Translations under genes and position numbers: made by a program | NCBI GenBank assembly: GCA_026197015.1 | Contig: JAPHRB010000139.1 | Span: 1 to 31,053 of the forward strand | Reading direction: 5' to 3' | Length of the DNA stretch: 31,053 nt | Origin: Gammaproteobacteria bacterium | GTDB lineage: Bacteria; Pseudomonadota; Gammaproteobacteria; SZUA-229 | Shown: one piece after another, positions 1 to 7,914 of the stretch | Layout: each line of letters begins with the position of its first letter | How positions within the stretch are numbered: position 1 is the stretch's first letter | Notes under the pieces: model-generated | Database searches by the model: none | What the model was told of the DNA's origin: nothing | What the model saw: the letters and a program-made list of their open reading frames with translations, nothing else

Positions 1-959
1 GTTTTATAATCGCCGCTACTGACATAATCCATCACAGACTGAACATGAAAGGATTTTAAATATGCATCACTTCTAAACACTTCGTTACCTTCAGGGTCAA
101 AATAAACCAGACTCGGCGCATATTGTATATCCAGCTGTTTAGCCCATTGTCTAATACTCGACTTTTTACCCTTTGGTTGAACAATTTTTTCTTCTGACCA
201 CATATCTAATACGGACACATTAAATTTAGCTAACTGCTCTTTTGATTCCTTACGTTTGAGTATGTCATTATGTAATTCATCACACTCAACACACTGTTTT
301 TGCTCAAACATAACTAGCGTATATTTGCCATCTACTTTGCTAAAATCATAAGGCGCTTTGAAACTTTCAATGTCTTTATATATTTTTCCTTTTGTTTTAA
401 CCGCTGAACTACGAGCGAGATACGCTCTGAATTTTTCTTTTTTATCATGGTGCCCCAGCACATAATCAAGAGCCGCATTAAATTTAGCAGGATGATAATA
501 ACCATTCGTTCTTAAAACAGCTTTGCCTTCTTCATCAAAAAAAATAAGCGTCGGGGTGTACATTACTTCGAGGCGTGCAGCAAAATCTTTTTCTATGGTT
601 TCTACACCTGCAAAACTAACCTCTCGGTCACCCCATATATTTAAAGAAACCACATCAAAATTAGATTTTGTTTTTTTAGCAATATCTCGCTGCCCAAAAT
701 TATCCTGTAATAATTTTTTACAATATGGGCAACCATCCTGATAAAAAAACAACATCAATCGTTTGCCCGACTTACGGGCTTCATTTATATCATCATCCAG
801 GTCTAAAAAAGAATTTTTAAACCAGACAGGCTGCTCTACATAACCGGGGTTGACCATACCCTCAGCTAAAGCACCTTCCGTTTTTGCACCAGCCGACATC
901 ATACCGGCTATAAAAGTCATCAATAAAAAAGCACATAATTTAACGACGTTTATTATCAT
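1..959 (-). CDS. Secreted protein with two thioredoxin-like domains (3' end outside window)
   Basis: The start is the ATG at 957-959, with GAGG about 8 nt upstream. It overlaps the last 20 bases of rluB in another frame, so the two are probably co-transcribed. Residues 1-25 look like a signal peptide (LCAFLLMTFIAG core), placing the protein in the periplasm. The first thioredoxin-like domain (about 45-170) has FYQDGCPYCKKL with C77 and C80, and a later TPTLIFFDEEG strand with the usual cis-Pro position. A second, similar domain (about 195 onward) has EQKQCVECDEL with C223 and C226, and YAPSLVYFDPEG. The repeated layout suggests internal duplication. Family knowledge: thioredoxin-fold proteins of this SoxW/DUF255-like type act in periplasmic thiol-disulfide exchange. 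The substrate is unknown. The reading frame stays open to base 3, so the C-terminus is missing only because the window ends. Confidence 0.85.
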   Translation of the reverse strand, partial: MIINVVKLCAFLLMTFIAGMMSAGAKTEGALAEGMVNPGYVEQPVWFKNSFLDLDDDINEARKSGKRLMLFFYQDGCPYCKKLLQDNFGQRDIAKKTKSNFDVVSLNIWGDREVSFAGVETIEKDFAARLEVMYTPTLIFFDEEGKAVLRTNGYYHPAKFNAALDYVLGHHDKKEKFRAYLARSSAVKTKGKIYKDIESFKAPYDFSKVDGKYTLVMFEQKQCVECDELHNDILKRKESKEQLAKFNVSVLDMWSEEKIVQPKGKKSSIRQWAKQLDIQYAPSLVYFDPEGNEVFRSDAYLKSFHVQSVMDYVSSGDYK

Positions 960-1902
960 TGCCCTGCCTCGTTCGATTTGACGATGGTTTTTTAGAATGA
1001 CCTGTTCGACTTTTCGTTGTTGATCGGCCACTTCCAGTGCCGTCTCTACCAGCACCAGATCGACCACCCCTCGTGGTTTGCTTACGACCCTGCATGCGAA
1101 ATACTTTTTGTACCGGCACACCAGATTTAAGCGAACTGTCATACTCAATACCTGCAAGACTCGCCAGCTCACGAATATCTTTAGGCTCTAATTCATAAAA
1201 ACGCCCTGGCCGGTTACTTTTTGTCATTGCTACAGAGCCATAACGAACACGTATCAAACGACTCACTTTGAGATCGACCGCCTCCCACATACGACGCACT
1301 TCACGATTTCGCCCTTCCATGAGCACCACATGATACCAACGATTAAAACTTGCGGGCCCCGCAGAGAGATCGTCATCTGTTGTTTCTACTATATCCTCAA
1401 ATCGGGCCTTACCATCCTCAAGCTCTACCCCATGTGTTAACTTCTTTAACTGCTCAGGGGTCGCTTTACCCATGACTCGCACAGCATATTCTCTTTGCAA
1501 CTGGCTGGAAGGGTGCATAAGTTTATTGGCCAGATCACCATCATCAGTCAGCAGAATCAAACCTGAAGTATTAATATCCAGACGCACAACCGCAATCCAC
1601 CTGCTGTGTTTTAAACCGGGGGCATTTTCAAAGATAGTAGGGCGGCCCTCCGGGTCACTTCGGCTACAAACTTCACCTTCAGGCTTGTGATACATCAACA
1701 CCCGTGGCAAAGTCTGTTGCACATCACGAATAATAATTTTACGACCGCTGTGCATCACAATGTCACCGGTATCGACTAACTGGCCGAGTTCTATGACTTC
1801 ACCATTAAGCTTGATTAAACCTTCCTTAATCCAGCCCTCAATTTGTCGTCTTGACCCCAGGCCCTGTCGAGCCAATGCTTTTTGTATACGTTCTTTACTC
1901 AT
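940..1902 (-). CDS. rluB: 23S rRNA pseudouridine synthase B (RluB)
   Basis: RluB family enzyme that makes a pseudouridine in helix 80-93 of 23S rRNA (position 2605 in E. coli). An S4 RNA-binding domain occupies about residues 3-50 (ERIQKALARQGLGSRRQIE). The catalytic domain contains KPEGE (73-77) and the catalytic-Asp motif RLDINTSG (107-114, D109), followed by EGRNREVRRM. The tail of about 50 residues is Arg/Gly/Ser/Lys-rich and low in complexity, as often seen in this family. I chose the ATG at 1900-1902 because homologues begin close to the S4 domain; an upstream TTG at 1929 would add nine atypical residues and reach the divergent gene. The gene lies near scpA/scpB, a common neighbourhood, but here other genes separate it from them. 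Confidence 0.93.
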   Translation of the reverse strand: MSKERIQKALARQGLGSRRQIEGWIKEGLIKLNGEVIELGQLVDTGDIVMHSGRKIIIRDVQQTLPRVLMYHKPEGEVCSRSDPEGRPTIFENAPGLKHSRWIAVVRLDINTSGLILLTDDGDLANKLMHPSSQLQREYAVRVMGKATPEQLKKLTHGVELEDGKARFEDIVETTDDDLSAGPASFNRWYHVVLMEGRNREVRRMWEAVDLKVSRLIRVRYGSVAMTKSNRPGRFYELEPKDIRELASLAGIEYDSSLKSGVPVQKVFRMQGRKQTTRGGRSGAGRDGTGSGRSTTKSRTGHSKKPSSNRTRQGNDNKRR

Positions 1903-1928
1903 AAAGTGAATCTTTTCCGGATATAACA

Positions 1929-2720
1929 ATGAAAATAATATTAATCTGTATTGTACTACTTTCTAGCACCCAATACGCCTTTGGGGACACGACTTTAGAA
2001 TTTAAAGAAATATCCAGTAAGAGCTTGATTACATACAAAATAAAAAATGAAATACTAAAGTTTACCCAGTCAACGCAGGCGCGCATTAATTTATTCAACC
2101 GAAATAAGCTGGAATTTATCAGTTTCGACCCTGAATCAGCGATCAGTTCCGTATTTAATAATGACGTATTAAAACAACGGGTAAGCCAGTTAACACAACA
2201 ACGCCTCAAAAAACTGTCTCAGGTCGAGCTTAAACTGGAAGAAAAACTAAAAACCATGACACCTGAACAACAGCAGGCGGGTGAGTCTTTAATCAATATA
2301 TTAAAATACCCTGACCTGTATGGCGAACATACTCTACTCAAAATAAAGAAGTCAGATATATCAAAACAAATAAATAACATTACCTGTCAGGTCTACCAGG
2401 TTTACCGGGCTGAACAACTAATTAAAGACTTCTGCATGGCCAGTGCAAATTCCCTTAAATTAAGCTCTGAAGACTATCTGACTCAGCGAAGCTTTTATGC
2501 ATTTAATTACAATATGCAAAGCCAGTTGATGATCGCAATGGGCAAAACACGATTCTCACTGATTGATTATGACAAACATGATATTGATGGTGTTCTCATA
2601 GAGGATATAGATTATCGTGATTCCGCTATCCAGCAACACCTGATATTAAACAACATCAGTCACGATAAAGTGGATGAGTCTGAATTCACTTTACCCAAAA
2701 CTGAAGTGAGCACTGAATAA
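1929..2720 (+). CDS. Unknown secreted protein, 263 aa
   Basis: I do not recognise the family. The first 19 residues (MKIILICIVLLSSTQYAFG) form a clear cleavable signal peptide, so the product is periplasmic or exported. The mature part is hydrophilic, Lys/Gln/Ile-rich and probably alpha-helical in the middle (about 85-125: VSQLTQQRLKKLSQVELKLEEKLKTMTPEQQQ). Two cysteines (in NITCQVYQ and KDFCMAS) could form a disulfide. It starts 26 bp from the rluB start and runs in the opposite direction, so the two genes share a very short divergent promoter region. No strong ribosome site is visible. It is not obviously linked in function to the next gene, 120 bp downstream. Confidence 0.75.
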   Translation: MKIILICIVLLSSTQYAFGDTTLEFKEISSKSLITYKIKNEILKFTQSTQARINLFNRNKLEFISFDPESAISSVFNNDVLKQRVSQLTQQRLKKLSQVELKLEEKLKTMTPEQQQAGESLINILKYPDLYGEHTLLKIKKSDISKQINNITCQVYQVYRAEQLIKDFCMASANSLKLSSEDYLTQRSFYAFNYNMQSQLMIAMGKTRFSLIDYDKHDIDGVLIEDIDYRDSAIQQHLILNNISHDKVDESEFTLPKTEVSTE

Positions 2721-2840
2721 AACAGCCATCAGAAGCAGCTCAGTCGTTTGATTTAAGCCTCGGACAACGGCTAAAATACCTATATTTAGTCTATACTGGA
2801 AGGATCGATTAAATTTATACGCGGTTACACATAAGCGGCG

Positions 2841-3929
2841 GTGACTATGACCATAAGCACTAAGTTGAAAAAAGTCCTGTTCAAATTGAGCAACCTTTAC
2901 TTTCCATTTAACAATTTAAGCCCTGAGCGATTAAAGGAAATTGTTAATCATATTCGTATAATTGAATTACAACAGGATGAAATCTTACAAATGAGAGGTA
3001 GCCGCTCTCAGGACTACCTTTATTTAATGGAAGGTGAAATAGATATTGTTTGTGAAGGCAATATTCGCACCATCAGCGACCCTGTAGACACTCAACGCTG
3101 CCCCGTATTATTACCCAATGAAAAAAACAGCTGCAGCATTATCGCTAAGAGTGACTGTATTATTAGTCACGCAAACAGAGATATTTTAGACACTATAATT
3201 GCATGGGATTATATCGGCCGGGAAACCAGAAACGCGGTCAAATACATAGATATGATACGTAATACACTGGTATTTCAACGTTTACCAATAGAATATATCG
3301 AAAATGCATTCTCTCGTATGAAACCCTCACTCTTTCGTAAAGGTGAAACTATTTCTGCCGATCAAAGTGACGCCTATTATCTAATACTGAGTGGCCGAGC
3401 TGAGGTGCAAAAATTTGACAGTGCAGATCAAAACTTTAAACGTGTTACCGAATTAGGTATTGGTGATACATTTGGTGATGAAGCACATGTTTCTGGCAAA
3501 AACCCTGATGAAACCGTCGCTATACTTGAAGACAGTGAAATACTGATTTTAGGTAAAGACGATTACCAGCAACTACTAAGTCGCCCCAAAGTCCAGACAG
3601 TGCAGGCACAGGTGGCAAAAACAATGCTGGATAATGGATATCAGTTAATCGATGTTCGTTACCCTGAAGAATACGCTGAAAACAGAATACCTGGCTCACA
3701 GGCAGTCCCCTTATCGGATTTAAACCAACACCTGACAAAACTCAATAAACAGCAGCCATACATTCTTTATTGTCACTCTGGCCCAAGAAGCGCTATTGCG
3801 ACTTTAATTCTACATGAACACAATTTTGAGGCTCTCTCACTGGAAGGCGGAATCAGAGACTGGCCCTATGAAGTAGAAGAAGCTTCAGCCAAACCCAATA
3901 TTGTGCCTCTCGCTAAGAAATTCCACTAG
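2841..3929 (+). CDS. Protein with two cyclic-nucleotide-binding-like domains and a C-terminal rhodanese domain
   Basis: Three modules are visible. Domain 1 (about 25-120) is a degenerate cNMP-binding-like beta-roll (LQQDEILQMRGSRSQDYLYLMEGEIDIV). Domain 2 (about 145-245) is a better match (FRKGETISADQSDAYYLILSGRAEV, then GIGDTFGDEAHVSGKNPDETVAI). Its phosphate-binding cassette lacks the Arg that normally contacts the cyclic phosphate (PDETVAI), so cAMP/cGMP binding is doubtful. Domain 3 (about 255-345) is rhodanese: LIDVRYPEEYAENRIPGSQAVP and the active-site loop YCHSGPRSA with C311. No membrane segment and no HTH are seen, so it is probably a cytosolic sensor or sulfurtransferase. The GTG at 2841 gives the longest form; an ATG at 2847 behind GGCGGTG is equally possible. 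A weak -35/-10 pair lies at 2748-2777 (TTGATT, 18 nt, TAAAAT). Confidence 0.88.
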   Translation: MTMTISTKLKKVLFKLSNLYFPFNNLSPERLKEIVNHIRIIELQQDEILQMRGSRSQDYLYLMEGEIDIVCEGNIRTISDPVDTQRCPVLLPNEKNSCSIIAKSDCIISHANRDILDTIIAWDYIGRETRNAVKYIDMIRNTLVFQRLPIEYIENAFSRMKPSLFRKGETISADQSDAYYLILSGRAEVQKFDSADQNFKRVTELGIGDTFGDEAHVSGKNPDETVAILEDSEILILGKDDYQQLLSRPKVQTVQAQVAKTMLDNGYQLIDVRYPEEYAENRIPGSQAVPLSDLNQHLTKLNKQQPYILYCHSGPRSAIATLILHEHNFEALSLEGGIRDWPYEVEEASAKPNIVPLAKKFH

Positions 3930-4053
3930 ATATAGTAGATATTCTTCACAAAACCAGATAAAAGGCATAGATTTTCAATAACCCGAGTTCTAAACTGATG
4001 GTAGGCAGTCGCTTCTGCTTAACCTATGCAAAACATATAGAAACGGGGAATTT

Positions 4054-4347
4054 ATGGCTACAGACTACTCTGAAAAACGTAACTTCTTTCGCATGAATAT
4101 TGAGTGCAATGCGGAATACACCATCAACGGTTCAGGTAATCAGAAATCAGGTAAAGTAAGTGATCTAAGTGGTGATGGCATTTCCATCATTGCTGACCAG
4201 TCGGTTGATCCAGGTACAGAAGTGCGCGTATTAATTCAGCCTGAAAATGACGTAACACCACCACTTGATGTAGTGATGGAAGTTGTTCGCTGTGAAGCAC
4301 AAGATGCAGATAGTTATTTGCTTGCTGGCAATATAACCAGACGATAA
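4054..4347 (+). CDS. PilZ domain protein, single-domain c-di-GMP receptor
   Basis: The 97-residue protein is essentially one PilZ domain. The N-terminal RxxxR motif is present (R9-N-F-F-R13 in EKRNFFRM), and so is the second signature D/NxSxxG (D37LSGDG42 followed by ISI). Both are the residues that wrap around cyclic di-GMP, so binding is expected. Length and architecture match free-standing PilZ adaptors that alter motility, pili or exopolysaccharide output by protein contact. A good ribosome site (GGGGAA) lies about 7 nt before the ATG. It stands alone, 124 bp after the preceding gene, and is followed at once by a hairpin. The partner cannot be inferred. Confidence 0.93.
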   Translation: MATDYSEKRNFFRMNIECNAEYTINGSGNQKSGKVSDLSGDGISIIADQSVDPGTEVRVLIQPENDVTPPLDVVMEVVRCEAQDADSYLLAGNITRR

Positions 4348-4371
4348 TTTAGTTAGTTACTGCTAACTAAA
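4348..4371. terminator. Hairpin between convergent genes
   Basis: A perfect 9-bp stem TTTAGTTAG / CTAACTAAA with a 6-nt loop begins directly after the PilZ stop codon. It lacks a clean T tract on either side, so it is a candidate bidirectional terminator between the PilZ gene and the convergent reverse-strand gene. Confidence 0.5.
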
Positions 4372-4535
4372 ACATCTCTTTAAAATTTCTACTAGCTGTT
4401 TCAGCTGGTACAAGTTTCAAACCCCCTAACAAACACCAAATCTTTCATTTATATTCATTATTAATTTTCACGCAGAGTTATATGCTGAAGCGGTCTCACG
4501 ACCTGATATTTTACTTAAGTGTTAATAACTTGTTT

Positions 4536-5270
4536 TCAGGCGAACTGATTGAATAAAACCGGCGCTGATTCAGTTTGAGCTGTTGCCATAAACGCACTGA
4601 TTGCTGCGACAGGCGGCTCACTACTACGTAAGTTCGTTGACTGTATACCTGTAGAAGCGGCAACAACTGTTGATGGTGTAGCCGAATTATCCGGCTGAAC
4701 ATCTTCTGTAGTAGAAGTCGGACTTACATCCTGCGGATTATTCGAATCATTTTGTAAGTTATCAAACTGCTCTTTGTTTTCATCTAATTTAGCTTCTTCT
4801 CTTCGCTGGACGGCTAAATCAATACGCGCCCGAGAAGCTAACTGATTTGCATTAGCCGCGACCCTTACATCTTGAGCTGATGGGTTAGCAGGTGCTAGAG
4901 CTGCTGCACGAATCTGGCTTGCTTTGGCTAATGTTGCCTGCGGGTTATTAGGTACTGCAGAGACATCAAGCTGAACCTCTCCCCCAACCGCATAAGAACG
5001 ACCATCTGGTCCCGTTTGAAAAGTGTAACTGGGCCCACCTCTAACAAGACTACCACCGGCAGCCGTATGAGCGGCTTCATGAGCCCTGACCTCACGATCA
5101 CGAGCACGCAGCTGACGAAGAACGTTATCATTCTCCTGCCTTTGTAGTTTTTCTGCTTTTTTATCTTCTGAGTCAATATTTGTGGCGTGAGATATGTTGT
5201 TAACACGCCTGGGTGAGCTGGTGTCTAGCGGGCTACTGCTTTGAATATTTTGTGAGCTGCTTACAATCAT
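4536..5270 (-). CDS. SprA-related putative metalloprotease (CJM1_0395 family)
   Basis: The core, about residues 57-150, matches the SprA-related/CJM1_0395 family: RDREVRAHEAAHTAAGGSLVRGGPSY, with the zinc-protease-like HEAAH at 64-68, then TGPDGRSYAVGGEVQLDVS and PQATLAKASQIRAAALAPANPSAQD. The flanks are low complexity: a Ser/Asn-rich N-terminus, and a C-terminal 90 residues rich in Gln, Asn, Ser and Thr. No signal peptide is visible. Peptidase activity is assumed from the HExxH-like motif and has, as far as I know, not been shown for most members. It lies 48 bp downstream of the rod-C-like small gene in the same direction, so the two probably form an operon. Confidence 0.85.
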   Translation of the reverse strand: MIVSSSQNIQSSSPLDTSSPRRVNNISHATNIDSEDKKAEKLQRQENDNVLRQLRARDREVRAHEAAHTAAGGSLVRGGPSYTFQTGPDGRSYAVGGEVQLDVSAVPNNPQATLAKASQIRAAALAPANPSAQDVRVAANANQLASRARIDLAVQRREEAKLDENKEQFDNLQNDSNNPQDVSPTSTTEDVQPDNSATPSTVVAASTGIQSTNLRSSEPPVAAISAFMATAQTESAPVLFNQFA

Positions 5271-5318
5271 AAGGCACTTCTATGATGAGCACTATAAGAC
5301 CTATAGTTTGAACCAGAG

Positions 5319-5558
5319 CTATGCGCGTATATCTATTATTGTCCCAACAACTTCATCTATTGCCGAAACAACCTTAGCAGAAGCCTGAACCTGTGTTTTA
5401 TTTTGCTGCAGGTCTAGAAGAGAGCCTTCAAGATCAGACCCTTTACCAGCCTTGTTTAGTTGATCTGCACTGGCAATTTCTGATGCATTTTTACGCAAAC
5501 CATCCATGCCACGCTGAATACCCTGCACCGCTTCACTTTGAACTGACAAAACGCCCAT
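5319..5558 (-). CDS. Small protein resembling the flagellar rod/hook C-terminal helix
   Basis: The 79-residue protein is predicted nearly all helical, with no signal peptide. Its C-terminus (LLDLQQNKTQVQASAKVVSAIDEVVGTIIDIRA) resembles the conserved C-terminal segment of FlgC/FlgG/FlgE proteins, where an (N)xxxxQxxYQANAKVI..D.M..TLLDI pattern forms the coiled core of rod and hook. The N-terminal segment (SVQSEAVQGIQRGMDGLRKNASEIAS) also resembles rod-protein ends. The central domain of a true rod protein is missing. No other flagellar gene is in the window. It is the first gene of a pair with the SprA-like gene. Role unknown; the resemblance is by eye. Confidence 0.7.
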   Translation of the reverse strand: MGVLSVQSEAVQGIQRGMDGLRKNASEIASADQLNKAGKGSDLEGSLLDLQQNKTQVQASAKVVSAIDEVVGTIIDIRA

Positions 5559-5771
5559 AGCTTTACTCCAGAAAAAATAATACCTAGGCTGAATTTATAA
5601 CACAAGCGGGCACTAACTTCAATATGAATGGCTTAAACGACGCCCTGATGCGATAAGCGGTGAATTTCATGTGATAGGTACCTGAAAGCAACATCAGTTA
5701 CTGCCGAAAAACACCTTTACGGATATAAAACATTCTTTATTAACTGAAACACCCTTCCTGGTGAAGAAAAT

Positions 5772-6632
5772 CTAGTTGATTACTGGCTCTTTTTCACTCT
5801 CATTACTGCTAGAAATTTCTTCTATTTCTTGCTCATTTTCCGAAGTTATAGTATTTTCAAGCTCATTATCAGTAATTTCGACTGAAGTTTCTGAAGTTTC
5901 TGAAGTTTCTGAAGTTTCTGAAGCTTCTGAAGCTTCTGAAGTTTCTGAAAACTCTGAAGCCTCTGAAGCCTCTGAAGTTTCTAAAGTTTCAGAAACCTCT
6001 GCAGTTTCTGAAGCCTCCAGAGCATCAGGCTCAGTCTTCTCTACAGCACTATCATCCGCAGCCACTTCCTGCTCAAGTGCTAATTCCGGGTGCAATTTAT
6101 CGAGATCAGTAATATCAGCAAGACTAGGCAACTCATCCAGACTTTTAAGATTAAAGTAATCAAGAAAATCACGGGTTGTACCATACATGGATGGACGACC
6201 AGGCACATCTTTATGCCCTAAAACCCTTACCCATTCACGCTCTGTAAGTGTTTTAACTATATGAGAACTAACACTTACACCGCGAATTTCTTCAATTTCA
6301 CCACGAGTTATGGGCTGTCGATATGCAATAAGTACCAGGGTTTCCAGTAAAGCTCTTGAATAACGAGGCGGTTTCTCTTCCCACATCCGTGATACCCAGA
6401 GTGCATTTGATGGCTCTACCTGCATTCGGTAACCACTGGCCACTTCTTTTAGCTCAACACCGCGACCTTCATAATCTGATTGTAACTCTTCCAATGCCTG
6501 AAGAATATTATCTCTACTCGGGCGATGCTCTTCATCTGCTTCAAAAACAGCTTCTAGCTTACGCATTTCCATTGGCTGATCTGCAGTCAGTAAAACAGCC
6601 TCTATGATATTTTTTAGTTGTGCTTGTTCCAT
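5772..6632 (-). CDS. scpB: Segregation and condensation protein B (ScpB) with Ser-Glu repeat tail
   Basis: ScpB forms the SMC-ScpAB complex with ScpA and the SMC ATPase, and acts on chromosome folding and segregation. Residues 1-180 are typical: two winged-helix domains (LKNIIEAVLLTADQPMEM at the start, then the signature LETLVLIAYRQPITRGEIEEIRGV and GRPSMYGTT). After about residue 195 comes an acidic tail of about 90 residues made of tripeptides such as SET, SEA and SEV, then an EN-rich end. This makes the protein far longer than the roughly 200 residues usual for ScpB. The gene follows scpA after 38 bp, in the usual operon order. The tail is encoded by a 9-bp tandem repeat and probably varies in length. 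Confidence 0.95.
   Translation of the reverse strand: MEQAQLKNIIEAVLLTADQPMEMRKLEAVFEADEEHRPSRDNILQALEELQSDYEGRGVELKEVASGYRMQVEPSNALWVSRMWEEKPPRYSRALLETLVLIAYRQPITRGEIEEIRGVSVSSHIVKTLTEREWVRVLGHKDVPGRPSMYGTTRDFLDYFNLKSLDELPSLADITDLDKLHPELALEQEVAADDSAVEKTEPDALEASETAEVSETLETSEASEASEFSETSEASEASETSETSETSETSVEITDNELENTITSENEQEIEEISSSNESEKEPVIN
5882..6016. repeat. 9-bp tandem repeat, about 15 units, in the scpB tail
   Basis: Units of the form CTGAAGTTT (plus strand), with variants CTGAAGCTT, CTGAAGCCT and CTAAAGTTT, run head to tail. The unit length is a multiple of three, so gain or loss keeps the reading frame. The four units at 5882-5917 are identical, a sign of recent expansion; later ones are diverged. 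Confidence 0.93.
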
Positions 6633-6670
6633 ATCGTTTAACTATGACTCTTTAATCTATAACTAGTTGA

Positions 6671-7534
6671 TTATTCTTGAATTTCAAGATCCGGAGGCAA
6701 TTCAGAATCAGTTGCCGCTTTTAAATAAATAGGCGCGAATGGTTCAGACTGAACCAGATCAATCATCGCCCCTTTTAACAATTCTAATACCGCCATAAAG
6801 GTAACCACTATGCCTTTACGGCCTTCTTTAAAACTAAACAAACTCGTGAAGTCGGTAAACCCATCGGCACTTACAAGGGATAAAACTTCAGTCATTTTTT
6901 CACGTATCGATAATGTTTCACGCTGAATCATATGACTACTACTAATATCCACCCTGTTCAAAATATCTTTAAACGCAATAAGCAACTCTCGTAAATCAAC
7001 TTCTGGCTCAGGCCGGGTTAACTCAAGCGGTGGAGCCTCAGCTTTAGCCACCCAGGTATCACGCTCCTGACGCGGAATTTCATCAAGATTCTCAGCCGCC
7101 TGTTTAAACCGTTCATATTCCTGTAAACGACGCACCAGCTCAGCCCGCGGATCAGCATCATCTTCCTCTGACTCAGGCCGGGGCAATAACATACGTGATT
7201 TTATTTCCGCCAGCATAGCCGCCATTAACAGGTATTCAGCAGCCAGCTCAAAGCGCATGGTTTCCATCATCTCGATGTACTGCATGTATTGTTTGGTGAT
7301 AGCGGAAATAGGAATATCCAGCACATCAAGATTTTGTCGCTTAATTAAATAAAGCAACAAATCCAACGGCCCCTCAAATGCCTCCATAAAGACTTCAAGC
7401 GCATCTGGCGGAATATACAAATCTTCAGGCATTATCGCCAAAGGCTCACCCTGAATAACCGCAAAAGGCATTTCAGATTGAGACAGCGGCACTTTCGATG
7501 CTGATTCTTCAGTACTGTTAACAGGTTGATTCAT
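6671..7534 (-). CDS. scpA: Segregation and condensation protein A (ScpA)
   Basis: Kleisin subunit that bridges the SMC heads and binds ScpB. The conserved N-terminal region is clear at about residues 48-110: FEGPLDLLLYLIKRQNLDVLDIPI, then EYLLMAAMLAEIKSRMLLPRP, the SMC-neck-binding helices. The C-terminal winged helix (about 215-275) has FTSLFSFKEGRKGIVVTFMAVLELLKGAMIDLVQSEPFAPIYLK. The 287-residue length is normal for proteobacterial ScpA with an N-terminal extension of about 45 residues. It starts the scpA-scpB pair. A 373-bp gap holding a large inverted repeat separates it from trpS upstream, so it may have its own promoter there. Confidence 0.96.
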   Translation of the reverse strand: MNQPVNSTEESASKVPLSQSEMPFAVIQGEPLAIMPEDLYIPPDALEVFMEAFEGPLDLLLYLIKRQNLDVLDIPISAITKQYMQYIEMMETMRFELAAEYLLMAAMLAEIKSRMLLPRPESEEDDADPRAELVRRLQEYERFKQAAENLDEIPRQERDTWVAKAEAPPLELTRPEPEVDLRELLIAFKDILNRVDISSSHMIQRETLSIREKMTEVLSLVSADGFTDFTSLFSFKEGRKGIVVTFMAVLELLKGAMIDLVQSEPFAPIYLKAATDSELPPDLEIQE

Positions 7535-7787
7535 TCAATTAATTTCTATTGTTAAATTCTTACATACAAGCATATCTACGGTTACCCAGTTACGATTATC
7601 TGGCGCAATCAAAACAGCAGTTACAACATAAATAACACTGCTTCAAATATCCAAAACTGAGGCTAATGACTCAAGTTGCCCTTAGCCATTTCAGAGCTCT
7701 TCAGGTAATTTCTCAGGTTATCCCTTCTCAGAATGACTCTTGCTAATCGTTCAAGCTCACCTCAGGCTGCCCCTTAAGAAGATTCCT
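7535..7787. other. Non-coding spacer upstream of scpA
   Basis: No coding potential is evident. The part nearest the inverted repeat contains several loosely similar CT-rich segments (CTCAAGTTGCCCTTAG, CTCAGGTTATCCCTT, CTCAGGCTGCCCCTTAAG, and CTCAGGTTGCCTCTAG inside the inverted repeat). They may be degenerate internal copies of the end of that repeat. No clear promoter for scpA was identified. Confidence 0.5.
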
Positions 7788-7914
7788 CCGGTAATAACTC
7801 AGGTTGCCTCTAGATGGCGGCAGATCAAGGCGGAAAATGTGAGTTTACAAATGTAAATGTCCATTTTCCAACGAAGATATGTCGTCATCTGGAGGTGAGC
7901 TGAGTTATTACCGG
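7788..7914. repeat. Long imperfect inverted repeat (MITE-like) overlapping the trpS stop
   Basis: The outer arms CCGGTAATAACTCAG and CTGAGTTATTACCGG are perfect 15-bp inverted copies at 7788-7802 and 7900-7914. Further paired blocks follow inward: CCTC.AGATG with CATCT.GAGG, GGAAAATG with CATTTTCC, and TTTAC with GTAAA around an AAAT loop. The whole roughly 127-bp stretch can fold into one long hairpin. The right outer arm includes the last codons and stop codon of trpS. It is too long for an ordinary terminator and has the shape of a miniature inverted-repeat element, although it could also stop transcription. Confidence 0.85.

Noticed and set aside
1903..1929. Longer rluB from a TTG at 1929
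   Set aside because: It adds nine residues before the S4 domain not seen in the family, and overlaps the divergent gene start.
2748..2777. Sigma-70-like promoter before the cNMP/rhodanese gene
   Set aside because: TTGATT-18-TAAAAT is a weak match in AT-rich DNA; mentioned under the gene but not listed as a feature.
5776..6159. Plus-strand 127-codon frame rich in SEV/SEA
   Set aside because: It is the complement of the scpB Ser-Glu repeat, open only because the 9-bp unit reads Ser-Glu on both strands. ScpB on the other strand is a clear family match.
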